In this document: in pieces, positions 12,349 to 24,690 of the stretch
Layout: each line of letters opens with the position of its first letter
How positions within the stretch are numbered: the first letter of the stretch is position 1
NCBI GenBank assembly: GCA_947179485.1
Contig: OX359250.1
Coordinates: forward strand, 14,676,539-14,740,538
Reading direction: 5' to 3'
Length of the DNA stretch: 64,000 nt
Source: Allacma fusca
Taxonomy: Eukaryota > Arthropoda > Collembola > Symphypleona > Sminthuridae
The notes under the pieces: generated by a model
The model's database searches: none
What the model was told of the DNA's origin: nothing
The model's input: only the letters and a program-made list of their open reading frames with translations
Made by a program: the position numbers and the translations under genes

Positions 12349-12560
12349 ACTTTCACATGATTTCTCCATATATTTTCACTATGCTTTCTCCATGTACTTT
12401 CACTATGCTTTCTCCATATACTTTCACTATGCTTTCTCCACATACTTTCACTATGCTTTCTCCATATACTTTCACCAAACTTTCACCATACTTTCTCCGT
12501 CTACTGTCACTTGGATGTCTGCCGAAACTTTCATTATACTTTCTCCACACAGTTTAACTA
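12349..12560. repeat. Minisatellite, 24-bp unit with CTTTCTCC
   Basis: Unit TTTCACTATGCTTTCTCCA plus TATAC, five good copies at 12.36-12.48 kb with diverged copies at both ends. Confidence 0.92.
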
Positions 12561-13062
12561 TTCTGTCCCCATAAAATTCGCGGATAATTCGCACTGCCGC
12601 CCTCAACTTGCAGGTCTCCCGCAGAATTGCTGGAATGCAGCTAGAGTACTTTCCTAACATCAATTTTCTCCTCCTTTACTGTTGACTGTTCCATCAGAGA
12701 CTTGAGAGAGCCATGTGAATGTCCCTGATTCCGACAACTTCCCACGTAGGCGCGTCGTGTCCCAACATGATTTCCAAATAACTGATCCCATACCTACATA
12801 CATCCTGCATTGCCCTTCCTGGGAAGGGATCAACTACTACTACCTTCCCATATAGAATGTAAAATTGCTTTTTTTTTCACATCAAAAATTGAAGGGCTTA
12901 TTCCTGGTAGAATAAAAACACTGGGAAATGTTCAGGACTCTTAACCTGTTACACGCTGGGAACCTTTTGTCAATTCCTAGACTTTTGCTATCATACAGAT
13001 GGGAATGCAATTGATGGGAGGGACTTTCCTAGCTGTTAATTTGTCTAGGAAAAATATTCGCA

Positions 13063-13066
<4 letters not shown>

Positions 13067-13098
<32 letters not shown>
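13067..13098. repeat. (GA)n microsatellite
   Basis: About 16 GA units. Confidence 0.95.
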
Positions 13099-13103
<5 letters not shown>

Positions 13104-13639
13104 AGAGGATGCGGAAAAATTAGCGGAGCAAGGACGGAACAAGATGGAAATGGCAAGTTTAATTCTAAACACAAATATTTCCATGAGTGAGCTAATTGAT
13201 GAGGAGTTTTTCTCTTTTGCAACAACTTTGGATCCCTTTTGTCCACTTATAGTTCTACGGACTGCTCCAAGTGACTGGATAATGGTACTCTGAATGACGG
13301 ATGCACGTCAATGTTGAATATTCATCAAGCTTTCTCCGCTCTCTCCCGCATCCCCCTCCGCTATGAGAGGACTAATAGAAAAGAGATTTTAATTCAAAAG
13401 CATATTAGTATGCAAAAATATGGAGATTATTTTATAATAAACGCAAACATCCCCATTCCTACGTGGACAGGGAGAGAGAGAGAGAGACCTAATAAAAGGA
13501 CCGGAGCACTCATCCTCCAGGATTTGGAACCATTTCCCCAGAACCTATTTCCTCCCCATCAACTTTTTCTCCACAGTCTCTCATCCCATATCTATATTAC
13601 AATACTATAAATATATACATTTATAACTACACAAGGAGT

Positions 13640-13664
13640 ACACACACACACACACACACACACA
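13640..13664. repeat. (CA)n microsatellite
   Basis: About 12 CA units, followed by ACATACAGATGTACGTAC. Confidence 0.95.
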
Positions 13665-14340
13665 TACAGATGTACGTACAGGATCCTATAAAATTATCCT
13701 CTCCCACTCCAGTTAAATATATGACCCATTTCATGGAGAATTTTAAAAAATTCATTACATTCCCCTCCGTCAACAATAATTCTATAGCCACAGGGGGAGG
13801 AACTGTGTGAGTGAAAGCCGAAATATTCCCAGGGAAATTTAAACTCCTACTTTTGATATTCCTTTTTTTTATGGCAGAGAAAGTTGTGGATTTCTCGTCA
13901 GGGAATGGAAATTGAAGGGCGGGAATATTTGAGGGTGCCTTGCAGATAAATAAATATAACGTGACAATTCATACAGTCTCAAGTACAACTTTTGTATCCA
14001 CTCCTTCCCACAACTCTCTTCATCATCCTCGTCTCCGACATGGAGCACGTAACATACATATATCCCTGGGATAAGTAAAAACAATATATGAATGAGCAAT
14101 GGGTAATAGCAGAGACTAGAATGGGCTCATAAGTATGTATGTACATACATTTTGCAAGGATCTCCTTTATTTCAAGGGCCAATCTTTAGCCTTTTGCTCT
14201 TCTTCCATGCTCAGCCCTAGCTACATAAATCCACTCACCCATCTATCTTCGACTCGACAGACTCCCAAGCCTATTCTAATGCTATGAATATTCACCGATT
14301 CCTCAAAACCTCCATCGATTCAAAACTCACTCCTCTCCAA

Positions 14341-14341
14341 C

Positions 14342-14376
<35 letters not shown>
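14341..14376. repeat. (CA)n microsatellite
   Basis: About 17 CA units. Confidence 0.95.
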
Positions 14377-14380
<4 letters not shown>

Positions 14381-14960
14381 AATTCTCTGACAGTGAGGGT
14401 TGACTGTATGTATGTACATCCCATATATGTATGTAATTATATTTAGGGAGCAACGGGTGGAGGGAAAAGAAAGTGAAGGGGATAAGGTGTGGTATTGTGG
14501 AAAGTCAATTTTTTTTTCCAGGGACTCTGGAGCAAGTGCTGGGAACATATGTTCGGAAAGGAAGAGAGCCACAGATAGGTCTTAAAGTATTAGAGATATC
14601 TGTCAGGGAAGAGTGATAGACAACTCAAAGGTGACATTAGTTTGGAAAACATATGTTGGGGAGTGGGGAAGAGAATAAGGAATTATTTACGGCAAAGCCT
14701 CCCTCAAGCATTTGTCCTTCTCGCTGGGAAGTAATGACTTCGGTGCGTAATGCGTGACACTTTTTTTTCTCTCTCTCTCTCTCTCTAGGATTACAGCCCA
14801 TGCAATTTTTCACCACTCCTCCATCTCTCCTTTGCGTGTACCTTTGACTACAGTAGTCGAAACTTTTCCTTGTGTGTGTGTGTGTGTTTGTATTTCCTAA
14901 TAAAATCCTCTCACATAAAATAATATACATAAACAAAATGCACTATCGTGTGTGTGGGGG

Positions 14961-14981
14961 CAGAGAGAGAGAGAAAAAAAA

Positions 14982-15012
<31 letters not shown>
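14961..15012. repeat. (GA)n microsatellite, interrupted
   Basis: Two GA runs broken by an A-rich stretch. Confidence 0.93.
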
Positions 15013-15016
<4 letters not shown>

Positions 15017-15701
15017 AACAAACAAACGATAATCTTAGAACTTGAGCCATGCAAGAGAAAATACAGTTTTTTCTTCATTGGCTTTCACTAACAGTAAAAC
15101 ACTCAAGTTCCCTTCTAAAAGGTCACGGCTACACGTCTCACACATGCAATCCCTCCCCTCTCGTACACTTCCTCTCAGGTGAGTGACATGATTTAATGAA
15201 GGAGCAAACGTGGGGAAATGAATGTCAGTAAACAGAGTCTTTGAAATTACACGTGGAACGATTAGGGAACCCTACAAAGGGGAACTTTTACAGGAAAATA
15301 ACCAACACACTTATCTCCGATCCCTTTAGGCATGTCAACAGTGTACTTTCTCCATACATTTATATATATATGAAGACCCCCTCAAAGGAGAATATTCAAT
15401 TCTGACTCTTCTTGCCCTGGCATGTAATTATTATATGCCTTGATCCAGGAGTGCCTGTTAAACTTAGATTTAACTTTCAAGGGTGGGGGGGGGTCCTCTG
15501 TAACGAGTCCTTGTAATCACTAAAACAGGTGAGATTTTTTTAAGAGTGCAAAATGCAAGGTAGGGTCAGTTTTTTAAAGATCATTGTGTCCATGGGAGTT
15601 GGTCATAGCGCCAAAGACCAATGAGCGGAGATTTTACTTTAAAAGAGGTGAAAGATGCAGTGATTAATTTAGGAATAGAGAAATAAATAGATTTAATTTA
15701 C

Positions 15702-15837
15702 ATTTGTACTGATCGGCGTCTTGTGTCACTTCTAATGACCAAGTCAGAGCTGCTTGAGGTGATATTTTTCCCGGCGCCTTGTTGTTGTTGTTGTTGTTGT
15801 TGCTGCTGCTGCTGGTGCTGTTGTTGCTGGTGCTGCT

Positions 15838-15871
<34 letters not shown>

Positions 15872-16717
15872 CTGCTGTTGTTGTTGTTGCTGCTGATGCT
15901 GTTGCTGCTGGTGTTGTTGCTGCTGGTGTTGTTGTTGCTGATGTTGTTGCTGCTGGTGTTGTTGTTGTTGTTGTAGTTGCTGTGGTTGTTGTTGTTGTGG
16001 TTGTTGAGGGATAGTAGTCCCCCCTTGGAATTGCTGTTGCAATTTCTCCTCCCGCTCCGAAGCTGAGGCTCGCTCATTGGCTTTGTCATTACTGGTGATG
16101 GAGTTGTTATTGAGGAGCAGGCTGGTGTCAATGCCGGAGCGTAGGTCACAGGACGCTCGTCGTCCACGATTGTTGCCCGGTAAGTTGAGCGTGCCTTCAC
16201 TCGCTCCCCGCTCGTAAGAGCGCTGTCTCTTCACTGGTCCTTGCTTGGTTTTGGGGGGGATGGTGCTGTCATTGTTGTTGTCATTATTGCTCCTAATACT
16301 CACAGCATCCAAGCCCTTGGGAGTGTTATTGAGCCCACTGTTCACAGCCATACTGTCCTTCTTCATGATGTCCGTGGAACTCCGGGCCTTCATCTTGTCC
16401 TTGTCACCCCCTACATTGAGACCTAGGTCATGTTGGGACGCCGTCTGGGAAATGGTTTGCGCTTGGAATTTGGCAATATCACGGAGAGGGACGTCCGAGT
16501 GACGTCGAACGTCCGAGGGCTTCGGAGCCAACAGAAGAACTTCCGTCTCAGAGTCCGCTCGACCACCTGCTTGCAGCCGCCGAGCATCAGGTGATTTCCG
16601 GACTGTTGTCTCAAAACCAACTCCTTCCAAAGCCTCACTTTGCTCTATCCCTGGCTGGACACGTCGAGCTATGATGGCCACTCCACGTCTTCTGCACACG
16701 CTACAGCGCCACGAAAT
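15702..16717 (-). CDS. Fife: Exon 4: end of zinc finger, basic Ser-rich linker and polyglutamine tract
   Basis: The acceptor TTTTATTGATAG is followed in phase 0 by ISWRCSVCRRRG, which supplies the last Cys pair (Cys152, 155) and the usual W-x-C-x2-C-R ending of this finger. The 1,016-base exon continues with a long, probably disordered linker. It contains three RRxS motifs (Ser221, Ser336, Ser483) that match the PKA consensus. A mixed CAA/CAG tract at about 15778-16005 gives about 76 residues (about 385-460), nearly all Gln with regularly spaced His (QQQQH units). The donor at CAAAT|GTAAAT leaves two bases, which pair with the first base of exon 5 to give Ile486. A GTAC donor eight bases upstream would break the frame. 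The linker is longer and more repetitive than I would expect for the family. Confidence 0.9.
15778..16005 (-). repeat. CAR trinucleotide tract coding polyglutamine (inside exon 4)
   Basis: On the gene strand a mixture of CAA and CAG with CAC/CAT at intervals encodes Gln runs punctuated by single His. It is coding in the gene frame; the other frames give poly-Asn and, on the opposite strand, poly-Leu shadows. Mixed codons suggest an older, partly stabilised expansion. Confidence 0.95.
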
Positions 16718-17643
16718 CTATCAATAAAAACAACAGAATACAGTAAGTCACGAGCAGAGCCTTAGCACAATACAATTCCTTCACGAGGTCTATCATCTCT
16801 CTCCTTTTTTCTTCTAAAGCTCCGTTCAAGTCAAGTAACAAAATTCGAACTTCAATTTTGAAATTCAATCTCGGAAATATTTTTCGATTATTTCTGACAA
16901 AATTCCCTGCCAAATTAAGATTTGTACATGGAATTTTTAAAGACATAATTTTGACTCAAATTTCAAATTGAGGGTTAGCCATAACTTGAAATTGAGGCAA
17001 ACTTGAACCAACGTTAAAATCCACTCAATTCAAAACTTTGAATTAAATTTAGTGCATTTTAAATTTCAACTTTAAGTTCAACTCAAAATTTGAGCGAAAT
17101 ATAACTCTGGTAGAAACTTTAGCCTCAAAGTAGTTGTTTGTTCCATATTTGTTTTGACCCTGACCCAGATTTGAACTTGACCTTCATTTGAATTTTCAAG
17201 GGAGAAATAATATATTGGAAAAAATAGATTAAAAAGTGGAAATTTATTTTCCTACTATTTAAATTCTAAACTGTAGTCAGGGCTTGGATTTGACCTGGAC
17301 CTGAACCAGCTCCTGAGTTTAACTCAAGTGAACCCGAATGTGACCTTTGATTTGAAAGATGCTTCACGCATTTTTAGACTCTCAAAAGCTTTTCCCATTC
17401 TTTTTGTTAGATATAGCTCATCTTTTTCTATTTCCTTGGACTTTCTATCTCTATACCCCATGCTTCATTTACTTTGAGAGTTTATGTAGGTCAATGGAAA
17501 AGGGGGAAAACAAAAAAATATTCAAAACACTGCAGCAAAGGAACTTATTACGTCTCCATTTGTTGACAGACTGTGATTTGTTGAAACTAGTTTTGATTCT
17601 TTTATGATTTAGCATATTCCAGTATATTGAGGAATAATGTGGA

Positions 17644-17683
17644 AGAGATAGAGAGAGAGGGAGAGAGAGAGGAGAGAGAGAGG
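17644..17683. repeat. (GA)n microsatellite, interrupted
   Basis: GA runs broken by GGG and GGA. Confidence 0.9.
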
Positions 17684-18416
17684 TACAAGGGAGAAAATTG
17701 GTCAAAGCCTCCACTGCATGACACATAACAAATGTATTTGTTAAAGCAAGTTTCGGGATAAGCCCCCTTTGTGAATAGAATTTTGAATCACCGGTGTGAA
17801 TAAGACTGTGAAAGCTGCGAAGAAAGAAATAGACCCAAGGGAGGGGAATAAAAATTCGCGAAACAAAATTGGGGTTGGTAGAGTACATTCCCTTATGTAA
17901 TATGCATGTGTGAGGATGTGAAGGTCGGATTTTCCCATGCAGTGTCTCGAGTATTGGAAAGGAGCTCGTCAAAATTCCCGACACGGCTCCCGTCTTCAGT
18001 CCCTCTCTAAACCAGCCCATTTTTTTTAACATGGTTCCTCCACACTATAGAAATCTACCGGGTCCAAATCTACCATGAGCCCTCCCCCCTCCCTACATCT
18101 AGCTCATATCTAAAAGCCCCACTAAAAAGCCCCAAAAAATAATCAATTCTCTAACTATAGCAGATTTTAGGCTTTTCAAAAGAATTATTTTAAATTCACA
18201 ATCTTTTTTTTTGATTAGCGCCCTTTTTTTTAAATTTTACCGCGCTGTTGTTTTTTTCAAGCCAAATTTAGCTCCGAAAATTCTTACCCCATTTCCAACA
18301 CTTGCTGGATTTTGGATTCAGAATTTGGAGCAATATTTGATCCTTGAAAAATCCCGTAATATTTTCTCTGCTCCAACCTCAAAAATTTCAAAGAGTTTCA
18401 GCGACAAAATTTTGAA

Positions 18417-18504
18417 GATCTGGGAGACAATTTACAAAGATCTGGGAGACAATTTACAAAGATCTGGGAGATAATTTACAAACATCAGGGAGACAATTTA
18501 CAAA
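18417..18504. repeat. Minisatellite, 22-bp unit, four copies
   Basis: GATCTGGGAGACAATTTAC plus AAA, four exact-length copies with few changes. Confidence 0.93.
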
Positions 18505-20613
18505 GAAATGGGTGAAAGGTTTCAAATTTGCAAGGGCTTACAGGGGTGGGGGGAGGAGAAAAGGATTTAGTGGGATCCATATATGGGTATATATTTCCTG
18601 CTATACCTATACATACACAATGTATGAGTAAATAGTGGAAGGGGTAAAAACAGGTATATCTCCAGTACATTTTACATCTCCCGCCTTCCTCCGTCTCCTA
18701 CTATTTACTCTCTCACAGATACTTCATCTCTCCTGAAGAATTTTCTCCCCTGGTCTTATTTGATTTACTCTCACATTTTCTGTTGGAGAGATAGCCAGAG
18801 GAGTGGAAGGTAATGGAAGGTGTAACTGCTCCCATTTCAACATTTCAAACGCTCCTTATCCTTATCATTAGTTGGTTTATAGGACCATTTGTACTCTCAC
18901 AGTCCTCTGCCAATAATAGGACCCAGCCCACTCCCCATGTTCGAATAAACATACTCAAATTGCTTTCTTACCGTTTACCTCATTTCCATGTACAATCATC
19001 CCTCCCTCAGAGATCCCACGTCCCTGGATGTATGGAAACCTCATTACCCCAACCCACGTATATAGACATCCTTGGATCCCAATTTCCCCAGAAGATCTCC
19101 CAGCCCATGATGCCAGCCCAGTCTCATTACAGGGATTATTATCGATGTCCTCAGACTATAGTCTCCCCCCATACATGATTCAATACATTGTGCTAAAATG
19201 CTCATTTAAATAATAATATAAAACTACCGTCATGGACCAACGAATGCAATACTGTATTCCAAATAGGGATTTAAATCTGGTTATGGTGTATGTAATCGAT
19301 TCTGATAAAATAATTCAGTGATTTCATTTTTACCGGAAGGGATTCTAGAACCAGAGGAATTTAGCGGATGTGTAGATTTTTTTTGGGCTGGAGCTTTTGG
19401 AAATTAATTTGTTGAAAAGAGTAGATGATATTGTGGAATACTAAAAGGAATGATGAATTTGAAGGGTTGGAAATCAAGCCAGTTCTGAGAGACACGAGGG
19501 GAGAAAGTGGAATGAGAGTATTTTGGGATTGAAGATTGAAGTAATTATAGGAAAGGGACCTAGGAATTATTATTGCACTAGGTCCTTGAGCCTCCCTGAC
19601 CAATACTGACGTTGTGGGCCAGAAGTAAATTAAAAATTTTATTGGGACAAAGTTGAGGGATTTACTGGGAAATGATATGAGGAAGTAAATTGAATATTTG
19701 TCAAGACCAGTGGCACCCCACCAAGTCCTGGCGCTGACAGTCTCTTTCCTGCTCCATTTAATCCATACACACCAGATATATGTTTAATTGCCTCCCTTGA
19801 TATTAACGAGCCTCGTCAGTAGTTACAGTAAAGACCTCAATTATTGAAATTAAACATATCCAAGGAACCATTAATAATATATACTGGGAGCCCTGCAATT
19901 AAATGGGGTCCATTTATGTGAGGCCTTTCCCCTCCTTGTAATTACATACGTGTGGGGCTCTCTCTACTGTACTGTATATGCCTATATACATATATATATA
20001 TATGGAGCCACATCCTGGGGATATATACAGTGTGTGACCAGCAGGTTGGAAAATGGAAATGGAAACATGTCAGCTGATGCTCCCTCGTTATCTTCATCTT
20101 CTTGAAAGAGAACTTCCAGAGCCAGTGAGTCAGGGCCACACAGTCCTATACTTTCACCTTACTTTCTCCCTCTCGTCCAACCTCACTCTCCAATGTGGAC
20201 TTTCCCTTCCCGCTCTCATATCTCTCACGCACGCATATAATTTCCGTATCTTCCATATGTACCCGTCAATAGTCTTCTTATCTGATTTTAATAGAGAGTC
20301 ATTCTTACGGATAGAACCGTCTTTCCAGGGAATTATTCCAGCAAAAGTGCTTACATTGGGTAAAATACTTTCAAAACTCGGACTTGATTTTTTTTTAAGT
20401 AGATATATACTCCCTCAAGGATTTGAGTCTCAACCCCTCCCTACAGTATTTTGTACGGAGATGATGGAGGGATAGGGAAAAATTTAAAATCCCCGTGTTT
20501 TACAAATATTCCATGAGGGCTTTCAAAATTTACTCCCTTTGGATTCAAAAAAGTTTGGATGCAAGGGTCATAAGAAGTTCGATCATCACAAACTTTTTGG
20601 GGGAAAGTGAAAT

Positions 20614-20970
20614 ATCCAAAATTAACAAGATATGAAAATAGTGTATCGTCAGAAAATTAACAAGATATGAAAATAGTGTATCGTCAGAAAATTAACAAGA
20701 TATGAAAATAGTGTATCGTCAGAAAATTAACATTGGGCTGGATAGGACTTGATCAGAAAATTAACATTGGGCTGGATAGGACTTGATCAGAAAATTAACA
20801 TTGGGCTGGATAGGACTTGATCAGAAAATTAACATTGGGCTGGATAGGACTTGATCAGAAAATTAACATTGGGCTGGATAGGACTCGATCTGAAAATTCA
20901 CATTGTGCTGGATTGGCATTCGTCAGAGAATTAGCATTGTGCTGGATGGGCATTCGTCAGAAAATGTTAG
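20614..20970. repeat. Composite minisatellite, 35-bp then 34-bp units
   Basis: Three 35-bp copies (AAAATTAACAAGATATG..., ending ATCGTCAG) pass without a break into five 34-bp copies (AAAATTAACATTGGGCTG..., ending TTGATCAG) and then degenerate copies. The AAAATTAACAT core and the GCTGGATA half match arrays at 44.3 and 46.4 kb. Confidence 0.93.
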
Positions 20971-23443
20971 CAGTGCGCTGGGTTCGGAGTCTGTTAAATT
21001 CGTATAGCCCGAGGGAAAAGTAGACTGCACCCGAAATTGACGGGAACTTGACTGGGCATGGAACTTATCAAGTATTACTTGGACGTGACTAGACCTCCAA
21101 AAACACGGAGAGGCTTGTACATAAAAATACTAATAAATAAATTTGTAAACGTCAAATATAAATGTACGATCCGGAGCACATAAATTCTTCCAGGAAATTC
21201 ACCTCCAGAACAGAATTTATTGATTTCATTCCCTATTAGGCATTTTAATCCGGTCTGGAGCAGTTCCTCCCCCCTCATACCATATTTCTACACACACTGG
21301 AGGGGCGCAGTGATTCAGCAAAAAAAAAATAAAAAAATAAAATAAAACTACGGGGCAAAAACGGAAAGTCTGCATGGGATCCACAAGTCAAAAGCAGATG
21401 TGGCATATGGAGCAAAACTATCCAGCGAAACCGAGCACGTCCCTCCGCACATACATACATACATACGATTCACATGATAATGTCCTAGTTTTAGCCCTCC
21501 TCAGCCCACAAATCCCGTAAACAATAGGTCGGAACTGCATCTTTCTTCCCCCTACAACCATCTTGCATCAGTACATCCCATACAATTTAATTCCAAACCC
21601 ACAGGTCCACATCTATATAAGTATAAGCATGTGCAAAAATCTCTCTCTCTCTCTCTGCAAAAAAAACTTGAACTTGGACTGACACTCAAGAGCGAACAAA
21701 AATTCACTTTTGAATGCCAACTGCGAAGGGAAAGGGCAACTTGAGTCTGGGAAATTCTTGATTTAAAAAAAAGAGCTATCAACAGACAAGTGCATAAACA
21801 CTGCATAGAAAATATTTAGCTCACTTCCAACTCTCCCTCATTATCGCATTACCCTTATCCTCATGTAAATTGTCCCGGGATATATATCCTGGCACAAAGG
21901 CAGAGAAAGTATAATTATGTCAAGCAATGCGGCAAAAAGGAAAATAGGACGAGAAACTCCACTCCGCCCAGATACATGATACCTTTTTATGGTAGACACA
22001 GTATATAATTATATACTGTACGAGAAGGACTTGGAAGCTTCAAAAGATCTGAAGGAAAGAAAATTCGAATATTTAATGAATGCTGTTGAGAGTTTTTTTT
22101 AATATATGTACATACATACATGCTCCATCCAAGCCCATCCCATTGGAGGTTATACCTCAAAAGGGAGAAGAATTAAATGCGAAAATAATTTTCGCAACCT
22201 TTACTTTTTTTTTTAGATACTACGGGAATTATTACAGTCCTTTCCCATGGAGACCCCAAGGCTGAGTTTCCCTTTGACAAGAGGCTCTTTTATTGCATCT
22301 TCCAGCCCCCCCCACCTCCTTGTATTAAAACATCCACGGAACATCAGAGACAGAGCCCATTTGCTCCCTCACATCCGCCTTTTCGTTTTTTTTTCACAAT
22401 GTGTCACAATTTTTTCCCTGGGAAATTAATACCCCAAGATTGTTTGGATACCACGTAATTGGAGGAGTGCCGGCGTGACTTCCCTCTCTCTGAAGTTTCT
22501 ATGTCTTCTGTCATTAACCCCTTTCTTTTATTCCCCTCCCACCCTCCCACACCCCCCCCCCTCTTCAAAGAAAAAATTCCAGTGGATCGTATTCAATTTT
22601 TCCCAATAAAATCTGTATCTTTATTACAAATATTTTTTTCTATAATAATTATTATTATTACACTCTAGTAACAAAAGTAAAATATTACCATCAATTTTAA
22701 CCCCTTGATCTCCAGGAGATTGTTCCAGATTTTTTAAGGATTTTTTTAAAAAAATAATTACTGAGTCCCTCAATGTATGAATTTTCCCTGGCGTTTCTAT
22801 TACTGGGAAAAAATTATTTAATATTGTGCCTACAGTAAATGCGCTACTGACTCTCCTTGATGATTATTAATGATGATATTAAGCCATTTCGTAGGATCCT
22901 AAAAGTTTGTATAAACTCCGACCCTGATGACTGAGACTGATCCGACATAAATACTAGATTTGAGCTAAAACTTTTTATCCTTGGAATAAATACAAGGATT
23001 CTAATGCTAATTTTAAGAGTGTCTTCCTGGAAGGGGGAAATGTGCTTAAATGGGCTCCCCCCATTCGTGTGCATTGTTCGTTAGGGTAAGTGCATATAAT
23101 TACATATGGAATTAAAAGCCTGTGTTCCAAGGAGGACTTTCACTCTGTCTCTTTCGCTTTCTCTCCTCCAGTACTGTAGTAGGGAAGGATGAGGCACGTG
23201 GAAGCCGACGTAGGACTCGGACTACAAAAGCCAAGGATTACGTCAATACTCAAAAGCAAGACATTACAAGTACCGTCAATAACTTCTGACAAAATGAACT
23301 CGAGAGAAATTCAAAGGATATGCATGCATCGTGTTGTTCGTGAAAGTGGAGCCTGCACATTTACTGTGTAGGGGAAAAAAATCCCTCGTTTTTCTCTGTA
23401 GATTCCAATGTCAAGGTAGATATAGATAGTATTTGGTGTATTA

Positions 23444-23464
23444 TAGAGAGAGAGAGAGAGGGAG

Positions 23465-23504
<40 letters not shown>
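23444..23504. repeat. (GA)n microsatellite, interrupted
   Basis: Two GA runs separated by GGGAGGGATA. Confidence 0.95.
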
Positions 23505-23506
<2 letters not shown>

Positions 23507-24569
23507 GGTGAAGACAGAAATGTAGAATTCCTCTTAATAAATATCCCTTTTGTGTTCCCCCCCCTCCCCCTCCCTGCATACTTGGGAATATCTCTTCTGG
23601 ATTCAGGCTACTAATACGACGTGTACACAAAAATGAGAGTATTGACATTTTTTCCAGATGGACCGCCTGATTATAGCAGTACTTGAGGAAGCTTTTTTCC
23701 CCCTTCCTCTCTATATATGGGTGGAAATACCAGGGCTCGGGAATTCCACGGGAGTATTTGAAATCCGCTGCAATGTCCACATTGGGGATACCAATTGTCC
23801 AAGTATGCTCTTCCTCAGCTGGTATTAACATTCGGGCCTCGTCCTTCCTTGACTTTTATAAAAGTACTCAAACATTTCTACGGGGAATAAATGATGTTGC
23901 ATTATTTCTAGATATTCTCGAGATATACAGAGCTCCGGTGAGTCAGTCTGGAATTGGAAGCACATATTTACTACAGCAAAAAAAAAAAAAACTTAATCGG
24001 AGAGTCGGAGGTTCAACTTTAGATATCTATCGCAACCCTGACATTTTTTCCCACTACTTGGTAAATAATATGAAATATTCCCCGCCCCCCATGTATGATG
24101 GACCGGGTGGTATCTGCATGTCTGACAATGAGGGGATCTCCGACCCTGTCCAAGCGGTCGTGCAGACAATGTAATGGGCAAACAACAGCTGGATCCACAC
24201 TACTCAATTGAGCATTAGGAGTAGGGAAGTGCAATTGCACTGGGACTGGGAGATTGGGTGAGCTTTGGGAAGAATGGATTTTTTTTGGGTGTCCTCAGGT
24301 CTGACGCCATCATCATTGGCACGTCCTTACAACCTCCACTATCTTAATGGTTGAGGTCTTCCCCTGGCAAGAATGCTGATGGACGGGAAGTACTTTGAAA
24401 AATTCCTATTGCTTTACTATAGACCCATACATTTTTAATTTACTCCAGTATGGAGCGCACTAGGCTTTTAAATTCTGGAAATTCTTGGCAAACTCTACCC
24501 AGCTCTTGTCTGCAGCTCTGAGAGGTATTCATTTTATATTTTATATAAAATCCTCAATATATATTTTAT

Positions 24570-24690
24570 CTTTCTCATACTTTCTCCTACTTTCTCCTAC
24601 TTTCTCCTACTTTCTCTTGCTTTCTCTTGCTTTCACCTACTTTCTCTTGCTTTCACCTACTTTCTCTTGCTTTCTCCTGCTTTGTCCTTA
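24570..24690. repeat. Minisatellite, 10-bp unit TACTTTCTCC
   Basis: About eleven copies alternating TACTTTCTCC and TGCTTTCTCT/TGCTTTCACC. Confidence 0.92.

Larger units (their letters stand above)
11850..15701 (-). other. Intron 4 (3.9 kb)
   Basis: Between the polyQ exon and the first PDZ exon. It contains a 24-bp array around TTTCACTATGCTTTCTCCA at 12.35-12.56 kb, GA tracts at 13.07 and 14.96 kb, and CA tracts at 13.64 and 14.34 kb. Nothing else is recognised. Confidence 0.82.

Noticed and set aside
14757-14790. Plus-strand splice acceptor at the CT tract
   Set aside because: A CT microsatellite followed by AG mimics an acceptor; no open frame or donor follows.
15664-16200. Asn-rich minus frame and Leu-rich plus frame over the polyQ tract
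   Set aside because: Shadows of the CAR repeat; the glutamine frame is fixed by zinc-finger continuity upstream and PDZ continuity downstream.
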